Source: Paguma larvata
Taxonomy: Eukaryota; Chordata; Mammalia; Carnivora; Viverridae
Direction of reading: 5' to 3'
DNA: 64,000 nt
Assembly: GCA_030068075.1 (NCBI GenBank)
Contig: CM057826.1
Location: 64,205,312-64,269,311 of the forward strand
The notes under the pieces are model-generated. The model worked only from the letters and a program-made list of their open reading frames with translations. It had not been told where the DNA came from and ran no database searches. Of this stretch, positions 36,947 through 48,424 are shown piece by piece. The stretch's first letter is position 1. Each line of letters opens with the position of its first letter. The translations under genes and the position numbers were made by a program.

Positions 36947-37235
36947 AGTATACTTGAAGTTGCCAAGAGAGTAGATCTTAAATGTTCTTACCACAAAAAA
37001 AGAAATGGTAGTCCTGTGACAAAGGGAGGGTGTTAGCTACCCCTGTGGTGGCAGTCATTTTGCAACATGTAAGTGTATCAAATCAACACAGTGTCAGTTA
37101 TATAACATATACATATCTTATATATATATATATGTATATATCAGATATATAAGATATATATATATATATATATTAGATATATAAGATATAAGTCAGTTAT
37201 ATCTCAAAGCTAGAAAAAAATCATGTCTTATTATG
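36947..37235 (+). mobile_element. Old L1 3' end, forward half of a twin-primed insertion
   Basis: 'tatacttgaagttgccaaga', 'gtagatcttaaatgttctta', 'gcagtcattttgcaacatgt', 'gtcagttatatctcaaagct' and an A-run are the L1M 3' terminus in order. A TA repeat (37113-37195) has expanded within it. Confidence 0.85.
37113..37195. repeat. (TA)n-rich run
   Basis: Long TATATA tracts broken by AGATATATAAGATA units, inside the L1 3' end. Confidence 0.85.
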
Positions 37236-38553
37236 TTACATCATCCATCAAGTATCATCTTTTGCTCTTGGTAGTCTTAAGAAAAGTTTCTAAATGATAA
37301 ATTCTTCACCTATGCCTTGAACATTCTAGCATTTTTATTTCTTTTAAGGTTTTGTTTTGTTTTGTTTTGTTTGTTTTTTACTGCTTATAATGCTAAAATG
37401 CTCACAGAAAACCCAAGTAACTAAAAATGTAAAGGAGAGAGTAAACTTCAAAACCTAAAGTCAACATATTTTTGATTAATGCCCTTTCAGACTTCTCTTT
37501 ATGCATAAATTCACATAGAGAAAATTTATTTTATATAGATCTATGTATATATGATTTAACAAATGATATCATTCTCTATATGTTGTTATTTTGCAATTTT
37601 CTATTTATTCAGTCATCAGTACCTTGTGAAATTTCTTCTCCCAGCTATAAGTATATTTTAAAACCACAAAAGCCTTCATGTATTCTGGATTTGGTCTGTC
37701 TTAAGTATGTAAATTCTTCACAGTTACAAGCAAAGTCCTATTCAGTCTACAGCAATGAATCTGGAAATCATGATGACACCAGTGTGGAGTCTTGGAGGGT
37801 ATTATGTTAACACCACATGCACTCGTGAGAATATACATGCTCTCCTAGTAGGATTTTCAATTAATGGCCTGCAGCATTGAAGTTATAATTTAATTATACT
37901 TATTTTGGTTAAATCCACTATACTGATTAATTTTGCTTTGTAGACTCTTATGTAACATTCCCTCTTGAATTTGCTTGGTTTCAGATCTATTATAGTTAAG
38001 AAAAAAAAATGTAGAATTAATCTGGTCAACAAAAAATGTTTGCCTAAAGGATCTGTTTCAGTGAGTAGCAGCAGAAGTCAATTGCTGAATTGTAATCAGA
38101 GACACCAGGCTTTCCGTCTTGTATTAGCATGCACCAGAATGCTCTTCAGCCTGATTAGAGAGTCCTTCGTTTTAAGGTTTCCCTGAAGTGGATGCTAAGA
38201 GAGTGCCTCTTATAACATTACGAAGGGCAGTGTGTTTGGCACATTCTGCGAATACTGATTCCAGGAGTTTCAAAGTACAGTTACATTTTTGAAATTATCA
38301 AGGAGCTTTGGGTAAAGGGCCTTACATGTTTTATGTGATGGTATTTACAGTAGGACTGTTATTTCTAAGAGAATAAAGCTTGATCAAGATTTAATATCTT
38401 TCTTATGTCTAATTTATAATAAACATTCTTTATAGATTTCACAATTATGGTGTATTGCTGGGTTTTCCAGGGTACTGTGGCTAAAACTTGGAATGAATCA
38501 AAGCAGGATTTATTAATTAAAAAATTCATAGCTCCTTTTGTTAACAAATAAAC

Positions 38554-38590
38554 ATCTCTCTCTCTCTTACACACACATACACACACACAG
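38554..38590. repeat. (CT)n/(AC)n short tandem run
   Basis: 'ctctctctctctc' followed by interrupted AC repeats. Confidence 0.8.
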
Positions 38591-39153
38591 AATTCCGCTC
38601 ATTCATGGAGATTCCTGCAGATGCTCACACTCATTAGGAACGAATACTGTTTATGTAATTATCACCAATGAAGATTTGGGATGATTTCTAAATACTAACA
38701 TATTTTCAAACTACGTATGTGCTCAGGAGATGCTTTGAGACCTCAATTAGGTGTTGGAGGGCCTGTTCTCTTTGCCCCGCCCACTGCTATTCTCCTTTTC
38801 CTCCTGATGGAGAACTGGTGGTGCGTGGAGATGTTTTATATTTTGTAAAGGATATATTTTTTAATTTGAGTGCTTATATTGTCAATCTCTTTGGGAGTTT
38901 CTGAAACAGAATTTTTAGTATATGCTGGGACATTGGGATAGGCTATGAACAAAAACAGATTTGGTAAATGAAATGAACTTAATATCACCTCACCCAAGAA
39001 GGCAAGGGACTTCTTCAAATACTAAGACTTAAGTTTGCATTAGGACAAAGAATTACTTATTTTTCTAGTGAGTGTAGTGAAGATGGTTTACATCCTCTGT
39101 AAGTGCAGTACCTATTAGTAAAGTAAGGCTCTTTGTTTTTATGCTGGGTGCAG

Positions 39154-39240
39154 GGGTCAGACTCCTTCTGAAGCAGAGCTGAATTACTTGAGGACTGCTA
39201 AATCCTGGAGATGTATGGCGTTGACCTCCATCCCGTCTAT
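39154..39240 (+). CDS. EPB41L4A: EPB41L4A exon e (FERM F2-F3), with an apparent 1-nt deletion
   Basis: Acceptor 'gctgggtgcag', donor 'gtgagt'. The exon completes Met and then reads GQTPSEAELNYLRTAKS in frame up to 39205. After that the family sequence (LEMYGVDLHPVY) appears only one frame over: ctg gag atg tat would need one more base between 39203 and 39207, most simply a third C in 'tcc'. The exon is 87 nt; the phases of exon d (ending AT) and exon f (phase 0) require 88. As written, the frame continues through tgg aga tgt and reaches TAG in exon f after about 20 altered residues. Sequencing or assembly error in a short C run is as likely as a real variant. Confidence 0.93.
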
Positions 39241-39784
39241 GTGAGTAACATTTAATTAACACAAGATATTTTAAGCTGATGACATTTTTCTTAAAAAGTC
39301 ACTGAAACCCCCAAAGGAAAGCTACAGTCCTGTTGTTCAGCAAGCAGATGATACTTTTTCATCTGTGTTTTTCGAACACAAAGAATCTCTTGCATGGATT
39401 AAACCCTAATGAGTTTTGCTTAAAAGTCTGTGATTATATTTCCATGTGTAGAAAACAATTAACTGGGCTTGAAAACACAATCTGGATAACAGCTCCATAG
39501 GGCTTAGCGAAATGTCAAAACAATTTAAAATTGGTCTATAATTGATTGTATGAGACACAAAACAGGAGGATTTTCCAAAAATAGATTTTATGGCTGAAAA
39601 GCATTCATGAAATCACTTACCAGAAAAGTAGGCTTTAGGCACCAGTGTAGGTGCAGGTGTTGGTGGTTCTATGTTGGATGTTCAGGTTCTCTCAATATTG
39701 GGGTTACTGCTTACTACAGTTATTGCCACTGCATAAATAGAAATGGTTTTGCATTTTCTTTAGTGGTCGATGAAAACTGGCTAA

Positions 39785-39993
39785 GGGGCACCTGGGTGGC
39801 TCAGTCGGTTGAGCGTCCGACTTTGGCTCAGGTCATGATGTCACTGCTTGTGAGTTTGAGCCCCGCGTCAGGCTCTGTGCTGACAGCTCAGAGCCTGGAG
39901 CCTGCTTCAGATTCTGTGTTTCCCTCTCCCGCTCACATCCTGTCTCTTTCTCTTTAAAAGAAATAAACTTAAAAAAATTAAAAAAAAAAAACC
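39785..39993 (+). mobile_element. CAN-SINE with target duplication
   Basis: Head 'ggggcacctgggtggctcag', B box 'tgagtttgagccccgcg', 'gagcctgcttcagattctgt' and A-rich tail. 'aaaactggct' flanks it on both sides (left copy within 39773-39784, right 39994-40003). Confidence 0.96.
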
Positions 39994-40782
39994 AAAACTG
40001 GCTGAATATAGACCAAGAACAATTATCTCGAATCTGTGTTGAGTGTTCTAGAGCATGTCTTAACCTTGAAACCACTTCTCTAAGGTTACCAATTGATAGT
40101 TCTTTGCCAATGAGGTTGAAATGCCATTTCCTCTCATTTTATAAGAGTTGAATTAGCAATAGTCAAATTCGATGATTTGAGAAAATGAGCCAGGTGCCTT
40201 ATTTTTCACGCAAAATGAATTGCTCAAGAGTATCTATAGACAAAGTCAATTAAAGCATGTAATGTGATTTTTAAGGAACCCTGATTAAACTTACCGTAAT
40301 GCAAATACCTCATTTATGGATTCATTTTGCAATATGTCGTTTGCTCATTAGAGTTTCCTAAAGCAAGAAATATTCTTGTTTTCTTTGTAAAGAGTTAGAA
40401 GCATCCCTGGGTATACTGTTAGTATGGCAATAAAAGTTACACGTTTGGGGGAAGTAGTAGTTCGTTGATATTTTAGATTCCAATCTCATGATATCATTAA
40501 ATGCTGTATACTACTGTCATTTAAAAACACCTCTAAAATTTTGTGGAATAGTTACTGTTTTCCCTTCTAGTCACATTAATCTTGTTGGGCTTTTAGTTTT
40601 TTTTAAGAATATATAGGAAATGTGTAAAGAGAGAATCTTCTGAAGCAAAATGGTTCTGCTTTTGTATAATGTTTATCCTAATTCACATACACTTTTTTGT
40701 GGATGGTAGGAATTTATGGCAAATGAACTGGCTTCACTAGAATCTTCCATACATTCCTCTAAGATTGAATTTTTAGAATTGA

Positions 40783-41008
40783 GGGGCACCTGGGTGGCTC
40801 AGTCAGTTGGTTAAGTGGCCTGACTTCAGCTCAGGTCATGATCTCACAGTTGGTGGGTTTGAGCCCCATATTGGGCTCTTGGCTGATGGCTCAGAGCCTG
40901 GAGCCTGCTTCAGATTCTGTGTCTCCTTCTCTCTCTCTGCTCCTCCGCCACTCATGCTCTCTCTCTCTCTCTCAAAAATAAACATTAAAATAAATTAAAA
41001 AAAAACAC
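40783..41008 (+). mobile_element. CAN-SINE with target duplication
   Basis: Head 'ggggcacctgggtggctcag', CT-rich tail, 'aataaacattaaaataaatt'. 'ttagaattga' flanks both ends (about 40773-40782 and 41009-41018). Confidence 0.96.
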
Positions 41009-41461
41009 TTAGAATTGAAAGTGGGCAACAGCTGGTATTCTTAAAAAATATACTGGTTGTCTTCTGTTCCTTGAGAGTATGACTTTACAGGCTGTTGTTT
41101 GACCTCAGAGTAGAAATACAATTCATACAGACGTGTACGTGTCATTCATTACCCTCACTGCTTGTGACTTTTTCATTTCAGAATCTCATTTTCTAAATTA
41201 GGACTTATCATCTCCTGAAATTAAGGGTGTTCAGTCTTTACCAGAAGAGACTGTATTTTTAACTCTTTCGAGTAGTCTTAAAGTCACAAATGGAAGTGGG
41301 AAGGAGCATGATAGAAACCTCAGAAAACCCGGTGCCTGAAGGCAGCTGCCTGAACTGAACTTTCTGGAGAAGGGTCTTGGAAAACCAGGCTTCATGATTA
41401 TCTATATCTGAGAATAAGATCAAGATGAGCCAGCCCTTGGGAGGGAACTCTTGATAGAAGC

Positions 41462-41637
41462 CAGTGGTTCTCAATCCTTGACTGCACAGGAGAATCACCT
41501 GGAGTATTGATGTATTTTTGATACCTGGGTCCCTTCATTACAAATTCTGATTTAACTGGTTTTGGTAGCACCCGGGCATCAGCACTAAGCTGCACAGGTG
41601 ATTTCAGTTAATGCACAGCCAGGGTTGAACAGCACTG
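41462..41637. repeat. MER5-type hAT (Charlie) element
   Basis: Starts 'cagtggttctcaatccttga' and ends near 'agggttgaacagcactg', which are diverged terminal inverted repeats. 'ggagaatcacctggagtatt' and 'acctgggtcccttcatt' are the MER5 interior. Non-autonomous, about 176 bp. Confidence 0.8.
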
Positions 41638-41919
41638 TAGACGCGACATGGGATGAGTCAATCAGTGGCCTGATTGCTAGCCCAGGTTCTGTGAATGAAC
41701 TGAAGTTACAGGTATGAATTACTAAGAAAATTTTTCATTAAAAAATTGAAAAGAAAATGAGCAGCAAGCTAGATAGCTTAGCTGGCTTTTTATGTTGATG
41801 TCTTTGACAAACTAGACCCAATATTAATCCAACATGCTATGTGTGTGGCCAATTACAGTCTGACAAGGAGCTTTGACATGAATAAATTCATGGTAATAGG
41901 CATATGCTTGTTTTTGCAG

Positions 41920-42008
41920 GGAGAAAACAAATCTGAGTATTTCTTAGGATTAACTCCGGTTGGTGTTGTTGTCTACAAGAATAAAAAGCAAGTGGGGAAG
42001 TATTTCTG
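41920..42008 (+). CDS. EPB41L4A: EPB41L4A exon f (start of FERM lobe F3)
   Basis: The 89-nt exon encodes [20 protein letters not shown] then NKKQVGKYF and TG of Trp. Acceptor 'tgtttttgcag', donor 'gtaagt'. The [13 protein letters not shown] strand pair is the start of the PH/PTB-like F3 lobe. In the frame left by the exon e deletion, a TAG occurs at 41946-41948. Confidence 0.97.
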
Positions 42009-42594
42009 GTAAGTATAACTTGAGGGCAGAGTTGGTGTTGAAATTATACACTGTATACTAGGCTTATGGGGCTTACTTGTTAGTGAAAAGAAAACAGGTA
42101 CGTTTCCAGTGGTTGATAAATAAATGAGTAAAACTGGGTGTACGTTTTCTCCCAGTGCACCTTAGTATGTATTTTCTCTGTAAATTTTAGGTACTGTGAT
42201 TCTGGACTCTCTTGTCCATGCAGATTGTGTGTAGTAGCCCACACACGCGGGCTGTGGGCCCAGGACTATTCTGAGTTCTAACTCTAAATGAGAGAGGCAT
42301 TGAGAGGGCCTGGGGAGCCTGTAGCCCTACGCTGTGTCTGGGAAGGCAGACTGCCAACGGTTTGGGGATTCCAAGCTTGTCTGTATCTACTGGAGAAGCA
42401 CAGAAGAATGAGAATGGAATTTTATTTAGGAAGGTGCCCAGAGCAAACGACACACAGAGAACTCTCTACAATGACTGGAGCAGTATATACAGGAACTGAA
42501 ACGAGCCAGTCTTTTCTCATGAATACTTCTCCAAATTTCTGAAAGATTAATTCTTAAAAACTACAACACCACCACTATCTGCTTTGTTTTTCAG
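42009..42594 (+). other. EPB41L4A: Intron f-g
   Basis: 586 bp, 'gtaagt' to 'gttttcag'. No repeat or RNA recognised. Confidence 0.9.
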
Positions 42595-42658
42595 GCCACG
42601 GATTACAAAGGTTCACTTCAAGGAGACACAGTTTGAGCTCAGAGTACTGGGAAAAGAT
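42595..42658 (+). CDS. EPB41L4A: EPB41L4A exon g (FERM lobe F3)
   Basis: The 64-nt exon starts with G completing Trp and encodes [20 protein letters not shown] then D, ending in phase 0. Acceptor 'gtttttcag', donor 'gtaagt'. The [10 protein letters not shown] strand is highly conserved in band 4.1 F3 lobes, while [13 protein letters not shown] is specific to 4A. Confidence 0.97.
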
Positions 42659-43332
42659 GTAAGTTTTTGTTGAGTGCTCAGCTTCCCATAACTGAGGCGA
42701 GAAGTCTTACCTGCTCGTTGAGAACTTAAAAATCATTGTGAGGTAAAACTGCCATGTTTCTTCAGCTGCAGCCGCATGGAGCCAGGCTAATTGACTCGCA
42801 TGCACAACTTCTTCTCAAGGAAGGGAAAAGGAAGGGAGTAGAAACAAATGAGTTGATTATGGAGAAGTGTCATTTTAGTTTTAGCAAAAAGAAGAAAACC
42901 CTTTCTAGGGCACAAGAGAGAATAGGAGGTGATTATCATTCTTAGAGTAGTTTGAAGTACTGTCTATGAAGATAGGATTCATATCATCAGAAGGGCGCAG
43001 CCTGCGTATAGGTTAAAGTGTGTTCTAATTTTGTCCCAAAGTAAATTAAATAACCTATAGGGAGTCACACTTCTCTTCTCTCCCTGGTTGAGCATGGTGA
43101 ATAAGCCAGATGGGAAATTCTGATGCTTTCAAAGGAGAACGTAAGACAAGGGTGCAAAAATACTGACCTTCGTCCTACAAGTTGGCAGTGTCCTCTAGGA
43201 TTGTTTGGGTAACGGGGACAGTATTGTCAGAGTATATGCGTTCATGCCTCGACAGGTAGCTTTTAAGCAATGGGAAAAAAAGCAAGAATGTGAGAGCTTC
43301 CCTTTAATCTACCTGTGAAAAAAGTGCTCCCT

Positions 43333-43493
43333 GGGGCGCCTGGGTGGCTCAGACGGTTGAGCATCTGACTTCGGCTCAGGTCATGATCTCTTGGTCTATA
43401 AGTTCGAGCCCCGCGTCAGGCTCTGTGCTGACAGCTCAGAGCTGTCACTCTGTCTCTGCCACTCCCCTACTCATGCTCTGTCTCTCTCTATCT

Positions 43494-43526
<33 letters not shown>
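43333..43526 (+). mobile_element. CAN-SINE, young, 31-nt pure A-tail
   Basis: Head 'ggggcgcctgggtggctcag' and body 'gagccccgcgtcaggctctg' are close to consensus. The part after 'gacagctcagag' has a deletion removing 'cctgcttcggattctgtg'-like sequence. The tail is an uninterrupted A-run (43495-43525). Flanked by the exact duplication 'agtgctccct' at 43323-43332 and 43527-43536. Confidence 0.97.
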
Positions 43527-43528
<2 letters not shown>

Positions 43529-44590
43529 TGCTCCCTCGAAACGTTATTACTCTAATTTGTATTTATGGGATAAATTAGTGAAAATACGATGTACAAGTAT
43601 CCATCCTTCTGTTTCTTTAGGTAGTAACTTTATGTAGATCCAAACCCTGAGTGGATGGCATTGAATGGACTTTCTGAGGAGATTCTGTTGTAAAAATGAG
43701 GCAGATAAAACCTGCACTTCTGCATCTACACGTTGAGATGCGGGCAAGGAGTGGCCGCTACCTCAGGCGGAGCATGGTACCAGGCAGGGTCTCACACATA
43801 GCAGGTGCCCACTCAGGATCTGTTGAACAATCTGTGAACGGACGGACTGAAATTATGCACTGTCAAATCAGAAAACCTGATTTTTCTAGAAAAAAATACA
43901 GCGATCCTTCCCTGAACTATGTGACATGCTGTCACTTATTGATAAAATTTAAAATTGGATTTTGAAATGAGTTTTAACTTGTAAGGAGGGAAATTCCAGT
44001 TGAGAAAAAATATAATAATCCAACACCTCATCATAGTTCTTAGCAGCCTAGTTTTCTTCAGGTCCCAGTTAGACACATCAGTGATAAAAGATGTGCTGTG
44101 AGATTGAATTAGAGTCATCCAAAAAGTAGAACAGCTAATTAGATAGTAGGGCTACGTGATTTTTTTCCCTGTTCTGCTACTGGTTTCACATGACTTAAAT
44201 GCAAGGAATAAGGTCTCTTCAGTATGTTGAAAATAATGTTTCATGTTTTAATAGGAATATTATATTATAATAATAAGACTTTCTGTGAAAGCATAACTAT
44301 TATTTAAAGTTATTTTCCCTCTCATACCTGTTTTTTTGTTATTTTTGGTCAACTGCTTTTATGTTATTATTAGAGTGCCTCAAAATGTCTTCTGCCTAAA
44401 GATAAACAGGTGGCAAAATTTCAGCTAACTTGAACTTCTAACTTCTTAGATTTTTTCATTATTAGGTGAAAACAAAAACAAAATTGATATTTTTCATGTT
44501 TTTTTTTAATGGCAATCCATGGCGTGACCTCGTTTCCTCTCAACTCAGTTCTGCCTCAGTCCTTCTGCAGCTTTGGAACAGGAGTGGATG

Positions 44591-44767
44591 TGGGGTGCCT
44601 GGGTGGCTCAGTGGGTTGAGCATCCAACTTTGGCTCAGATCATGATCTTGCGGTTTGTGAGTTCAGACCCCACACTGGGCTCGTTGCTGTCAGTGCAGAG
44701 CCCACCTCAGATCCTCTGTCTCTCTCTCTCTCTGTCAAAAAAAAATAAACATTAAAAAAAAAGAAGA
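44591..44767 (+). mobile_element. CAN-SINE with target duplication
   Basis: Head 'tggggtgcctgggtggctca', B box 'gtgagttcagacccc', shortened CT tail and 'aaaataaacattaaaaaaa'. Flanked by 'aggagtggatgt'-like repeats with one mismatch. Confidence 0.94.
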
Positions 44768-45869
44768 AGGAGTGGGTGTTTGGGTGCTCCTGACTTGTTA
44801 GCCTAATGTCACCAGTCTCTTATGGTGAAGCAGGTCACATAACTCAGGCTTGAATCAAAGGGTTTTTTTTTTTTCTAATAGGACATTAATTTAACCAAAG
44901 CTCTCCTTTTCCCAAGCCTTCTTGCTTTGCAGTCTTTCTTCGCTCTCCACCAGGGTGTCTGTCTATGAGGAATGATTTGCATAATGGTGGAATTAAGCTG
45001 ATTATTATGGAGACCTAACTGTAATCATAGATTAAATATAAAAACCCTCTGAAACCCATCACCTGGAACAGTAATCACAGCCAGCTTGCAAAATGGTTGA
45101 AATACTTATTCTGGTTTTATGCTCCGCTGGTCCAGTCAGAGTGACTTAAATCATATGTTCAATGTTCTCAGAGCCAAATTCAGACATTCAGTTCCCAAAA
45201 GATCAGCAATGTCCTACAGATAAAAGGATAAAAGACTTTTTTTGGTGTCACACTATGCCACTAACACTGTCCAACTCCACTTTTTACTATTAACAATGTC
45301 CATCAAAGCATATTATCATATCTTAATATAAATAATGTACCAACACATACTATTTGTTCATATATTTATTTGCATCCACAAATAATAATCTCATATTTCT
45401 CAGATATAACCTTAATGGGTTCGGTGATTCTGTCTTGAGAGAGGAACACTTTGTTTATAACTTTTTGTAAAAAGTTAGTCCTCTGACAGATTCAGCAGCT
45501 AATTATTATAAATACTTCTATGGATTAGGTAAGCCTTTAAATAGGTACTACGGCTTAAATAATACCTCTCAGAAAATAAAAACTTTAAGTATAAAGGTCT
45601 TCTATGATGATTGTAGAAAATCTGGGAAATATACTGTAAAGAAGAAAATTAAAATTACCTGTTAAAATTCAGAGGTAATGATTATTATTTTGATACAGTC
45701 CCTTTCAGATTTTGCTCTGTTAGCATGAATGTATAATATACATATATATACACATATATATGTGTCATCCCCTATGTGGTTCTATATGTGGGTTTTATAC
45801 TTAATATATCATAAGCATTTTTTGTTTTATTTCATTTTTTCATATGTGCCTACACAGTGTTTGATAGTT

Positions 45870-46400
45870 TGTTTTACTGTTAGTTTTATGTGTTTGACCT
45901 TTTTTTCTTAATGTCTTGGAGCAATTTTTTTCTTCTATTGTGTCTTATGACTGTTCTGCTGGTAGAGGTGAAAGCTTTGGAATTTTATTTTTATCTCAAA
46001 TCTGGCTGTTTTGCCGAATTCTTGTGTGCCAGCCAAGAGTTCTTAATTTGATTCTCATAAATATTTGTAGGTATATAATTATGTCACTTGCAAATAAAAA
46101 TAATTTATTTCTTCATTTCTGTTATTTTCCTATTTTATAGTGTTGGTCATAATTTACAGTAGAGTGTTAAGTGATCTAGTAATATAAAGCATCTTTGATT
46201 GGTTTCTCATTTTAATGAAAATACCACTATTCATCACTTCTGTGTTAGCTCTTGGTTTTAAGAATATGTGTTTATTATGAGAAGTTTAACTTTTTTTAAG
46301 TCTAGTCTCAAATGGTTGCTTTTTACTGAATTCCTTGAGAGTGAAGATTTTTGCCTATTCACCCATTGACCAACTAATGTTTATTTTAAAAATCTAGACA
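45870..46400 (-). repeat. Degraded L1 ORF2 remnant
   Basis: 'attatgtcacttgcaaataa', 'aatttatttcttcatttctg' and 'gattggtttctcattttaat' resemble the reversed L1 reverse-transcriptase region, but decay is heavy. Confidence 0.4.
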
Positions 46401-46403
46401 AGG

Positions 46404-46500
46404 AGCCTAGCTTGCTCATTTGGTAGATCATGTGACTCTTGATCTTGAGGTTGTGGGTTTGAACCCCACATTGGGTGTAGAGATTACTTAAACTCTAAAT
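46404..46500 (+). mobile_element. Old CAN-SINE, tRNA part only
   Basis: 'cttgctcatttggtagatca', 'tgactcttgatcttgaggtt', 'gtgggtttgaaccccacatt' and 'agagattacttaaa'. It lacks the CT tail and looks like an early carnivore subtype. Confidence 0.75.
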
Positions 46501-46520
46501 AAATATTATTGTATTTTATT

Positions 46521-46545
46521 ATATGATATGATATGATATGATATA
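46521..46545. repeat. (ATATG)n run
   Basis: Four to five ATATG units after the SINE tail. Confidence 0.85.
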
Positions 46546-46549
46546 TAAT

Positions 46550-47760
46550 CCAGATGAGAGAGAGTAGTGGCTCAGACCAGGGTAGCAACATTCAACATTG
46601 CTGACAAGCTATTGGATTCTGGATTTAGCTACATGTTTATATAAATGTGAGGAGGTATAAAAGGGAGGAGTCCTGGTGACTTAAAGATGTTTGGCCTGAA
46701 AGGCAGGAGGAATGGAGCTGCCATCCAGCAAGGTGAGGAGGGCTTTGCGTAGGGAAGATTTGGGGAGGAAGATCAGGACTTCCTGTTTTAACATACTGTA
46801 TTTGAGATATCTGTTAGACATCTAAGTGGAGACATTTAGTAAGTGGGCTCTATGAGTCTGGAGTTTGGGATCAAAGTCTGGGAAGAATATTAAAATTTGA
46901 GAATCATTGACATATCCTGGTATTCAGAGCCAGGAGACTATATGAGGTCACTAGGAGAATGAACATAGAAAAGAAGAGGAGGAACCAGAAAAGGAAGCTG
47001 AGAAGCAATAACTAGGGAGCTAGGAAGAACACTAATTGTATTCAGTTTTGCCAGCTAAAAATCACGTATTACATGTCAGATGATGCTGATATGTCAAATA
47101 ATATGAGGACTGAGAATTGACCACTGAATTTAGGATTGTAGGAGGTCGTTGATAAGATCATTTTCAGTGGATGGAAGAGTGAGCTTTTACTTAGCATTTC
47201 CGCTGTTAGGTCTGTGCACACTAGAGAATCACAAGGAATGTGTGTCTTTACTGTAGTACTTATATGAAAGAAACACCCTAAGAGGAGTCCACTATTAGGG
47301 GAATGGCCACCCCCAATGCGTGCTAATTAAGGAAAAACAAAAGAGATAATAGGAGGAGCAGAATTGGAGAGGGTGACTGTACACAACTCTTTTGAGGAGT
47401 TTTGGCATAAAGAGGAACAAATAGGAAGATGGCTCTCCGGAGAAGCCTGTCAAGAGATTTTGTTTGGTTTTTTTAAGTTGGGAGAAATAATAGCACATTT
47501 ACACTCTGATGAGGATAAGCCAATATCCGATGAACACTCGACAATGTTGGGAGAGAGAGAATTGCTGGAATGATATTCCTTGAGTAGATGATATAGGATG
47601 ACAGCCAGTGTATAAATAGAGAGGTTGGTTTTAGAGGGCAGCCAGGACAGTTCATCTATGGTTAATAGACAGGAAGGTCGAGCATGGGAATGTAGATTAG
47701 GGTAGCTGGGTAGTTCTCTTAGGATCATTATGCTTTTATTTTCAGGGAACTAGGTATGAA
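46550..47760 (-). repeat. L2 LINE ORF2 remnant (RT region)
   Basis: Follows L2 in reverse: 'tggctcagaccagggtagca', 'gctattggattctggattta', 'atggagctgccatccagcaa', 'tctgttagacatctaagtgg', 'aatatgaggactgagaattg', 'acaactcttttgaggagttt'. About 1.2 kb of one element, unusually long for L2 in this window. Confidence 0.65.
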
Positions 47761-48257
47761 GGTCATCAGCTGAGACTGAAGTTGGGGAGGAGGTAATGGG
47801 GGTCTGAAGGAAGCAGATGGTATTTATAGTGATTTTGGAGAGAAAATAAACAAGGGTGGTTTGGTGATATCTTACGATAGCGTGGTAGTACAGAGGGTCC
47901 TGAATTTAAAATGAGCCCACTCACAGTGTGCTTTTCTCTAACCATATTCAGTAGCCCTGGTCAGACACCAAGGGAGAGTTGACTTTGTCAAGAGAATAAT
48001 ACAAAGAGAAGAGCCAGGAATCTGATGAGGCAGGGGAGCAAATACAGTGATGTATTATGGAATTGAGCCTGGGTAAGGAAGAGAGTGAGGATCATGAAAG
48101 AGTGGTGGCGTCTGTGGGTGGAGGTCCTGGTGGAGTTGTTTGGGGGTGGAAAATTGGAGAGAATGAGCTGGAGAGAGAGGGTGGTGGTCAGAAAGTTGGG
48201 TGCTAGGCATTGAGTTCACAGAGGAGCCTCAGTTATTGTAAATGGGAAGTTGTTGGA

Positions 48258-48424
48258 CAGTGGTTCTCCCCTCCTGCCCTCCTCCCCTCAAGATAATTGG
48301 CAACATCTAGAGACAGTTTTGGTTGTCACAGTGCTGGACAGGGCAAAGATGAGCCTGGCATCTAGAGGGTAGAGGTTGAATGTGCTCCCATACATGTCAG
48401 TAGTGCTGAAGCTGAGAAACCCTG
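48258..48424. repeat. MER20-like hAT (Charlie) element
   Basis: Terminal repeat 'cagtggttctcccc' and 'gctgagaaaccctg', with 'ggcaacatctagagacagtt', 'ttggttgtcacagtgctgga' and 'ggcatctagagggtagaggt' between. The family name is from memory of the consensus; MER5/MER20 class is safe. Confidence 0.75.

Larger units (their letters stand above)
36700..39153 (+). other. EPB41L4A: Intron d-e
   Basis: 2.45 kb, 'gtaagg' to 'ctgggtgcag'. The first 540 bp is L1. 37240-39150 shows no named repeat except a short CT/CA run at 38554-38590 and T-rich stretches. Confidence 0.9.
39241..41919 (+). other. EPB41L4A: Intron e-f
   Basis: 2.7 kb, 'gtgagt' to 'gtttttgcag'. Contains two CAN-SINEs and a MER5-type element. 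39245-39770, 40005-40770, 41020-41460 and 41640-41915 show nothing I can name. Confidence 0.9.

Noticed and set aside
39154..39240. Exon e as evidence that EPB41L4A is a pseudogene here
   Set aside because: The other eight exons are intact in frame with consensus splice sites, so a single-base error or allele is more likely than a decayed gene.
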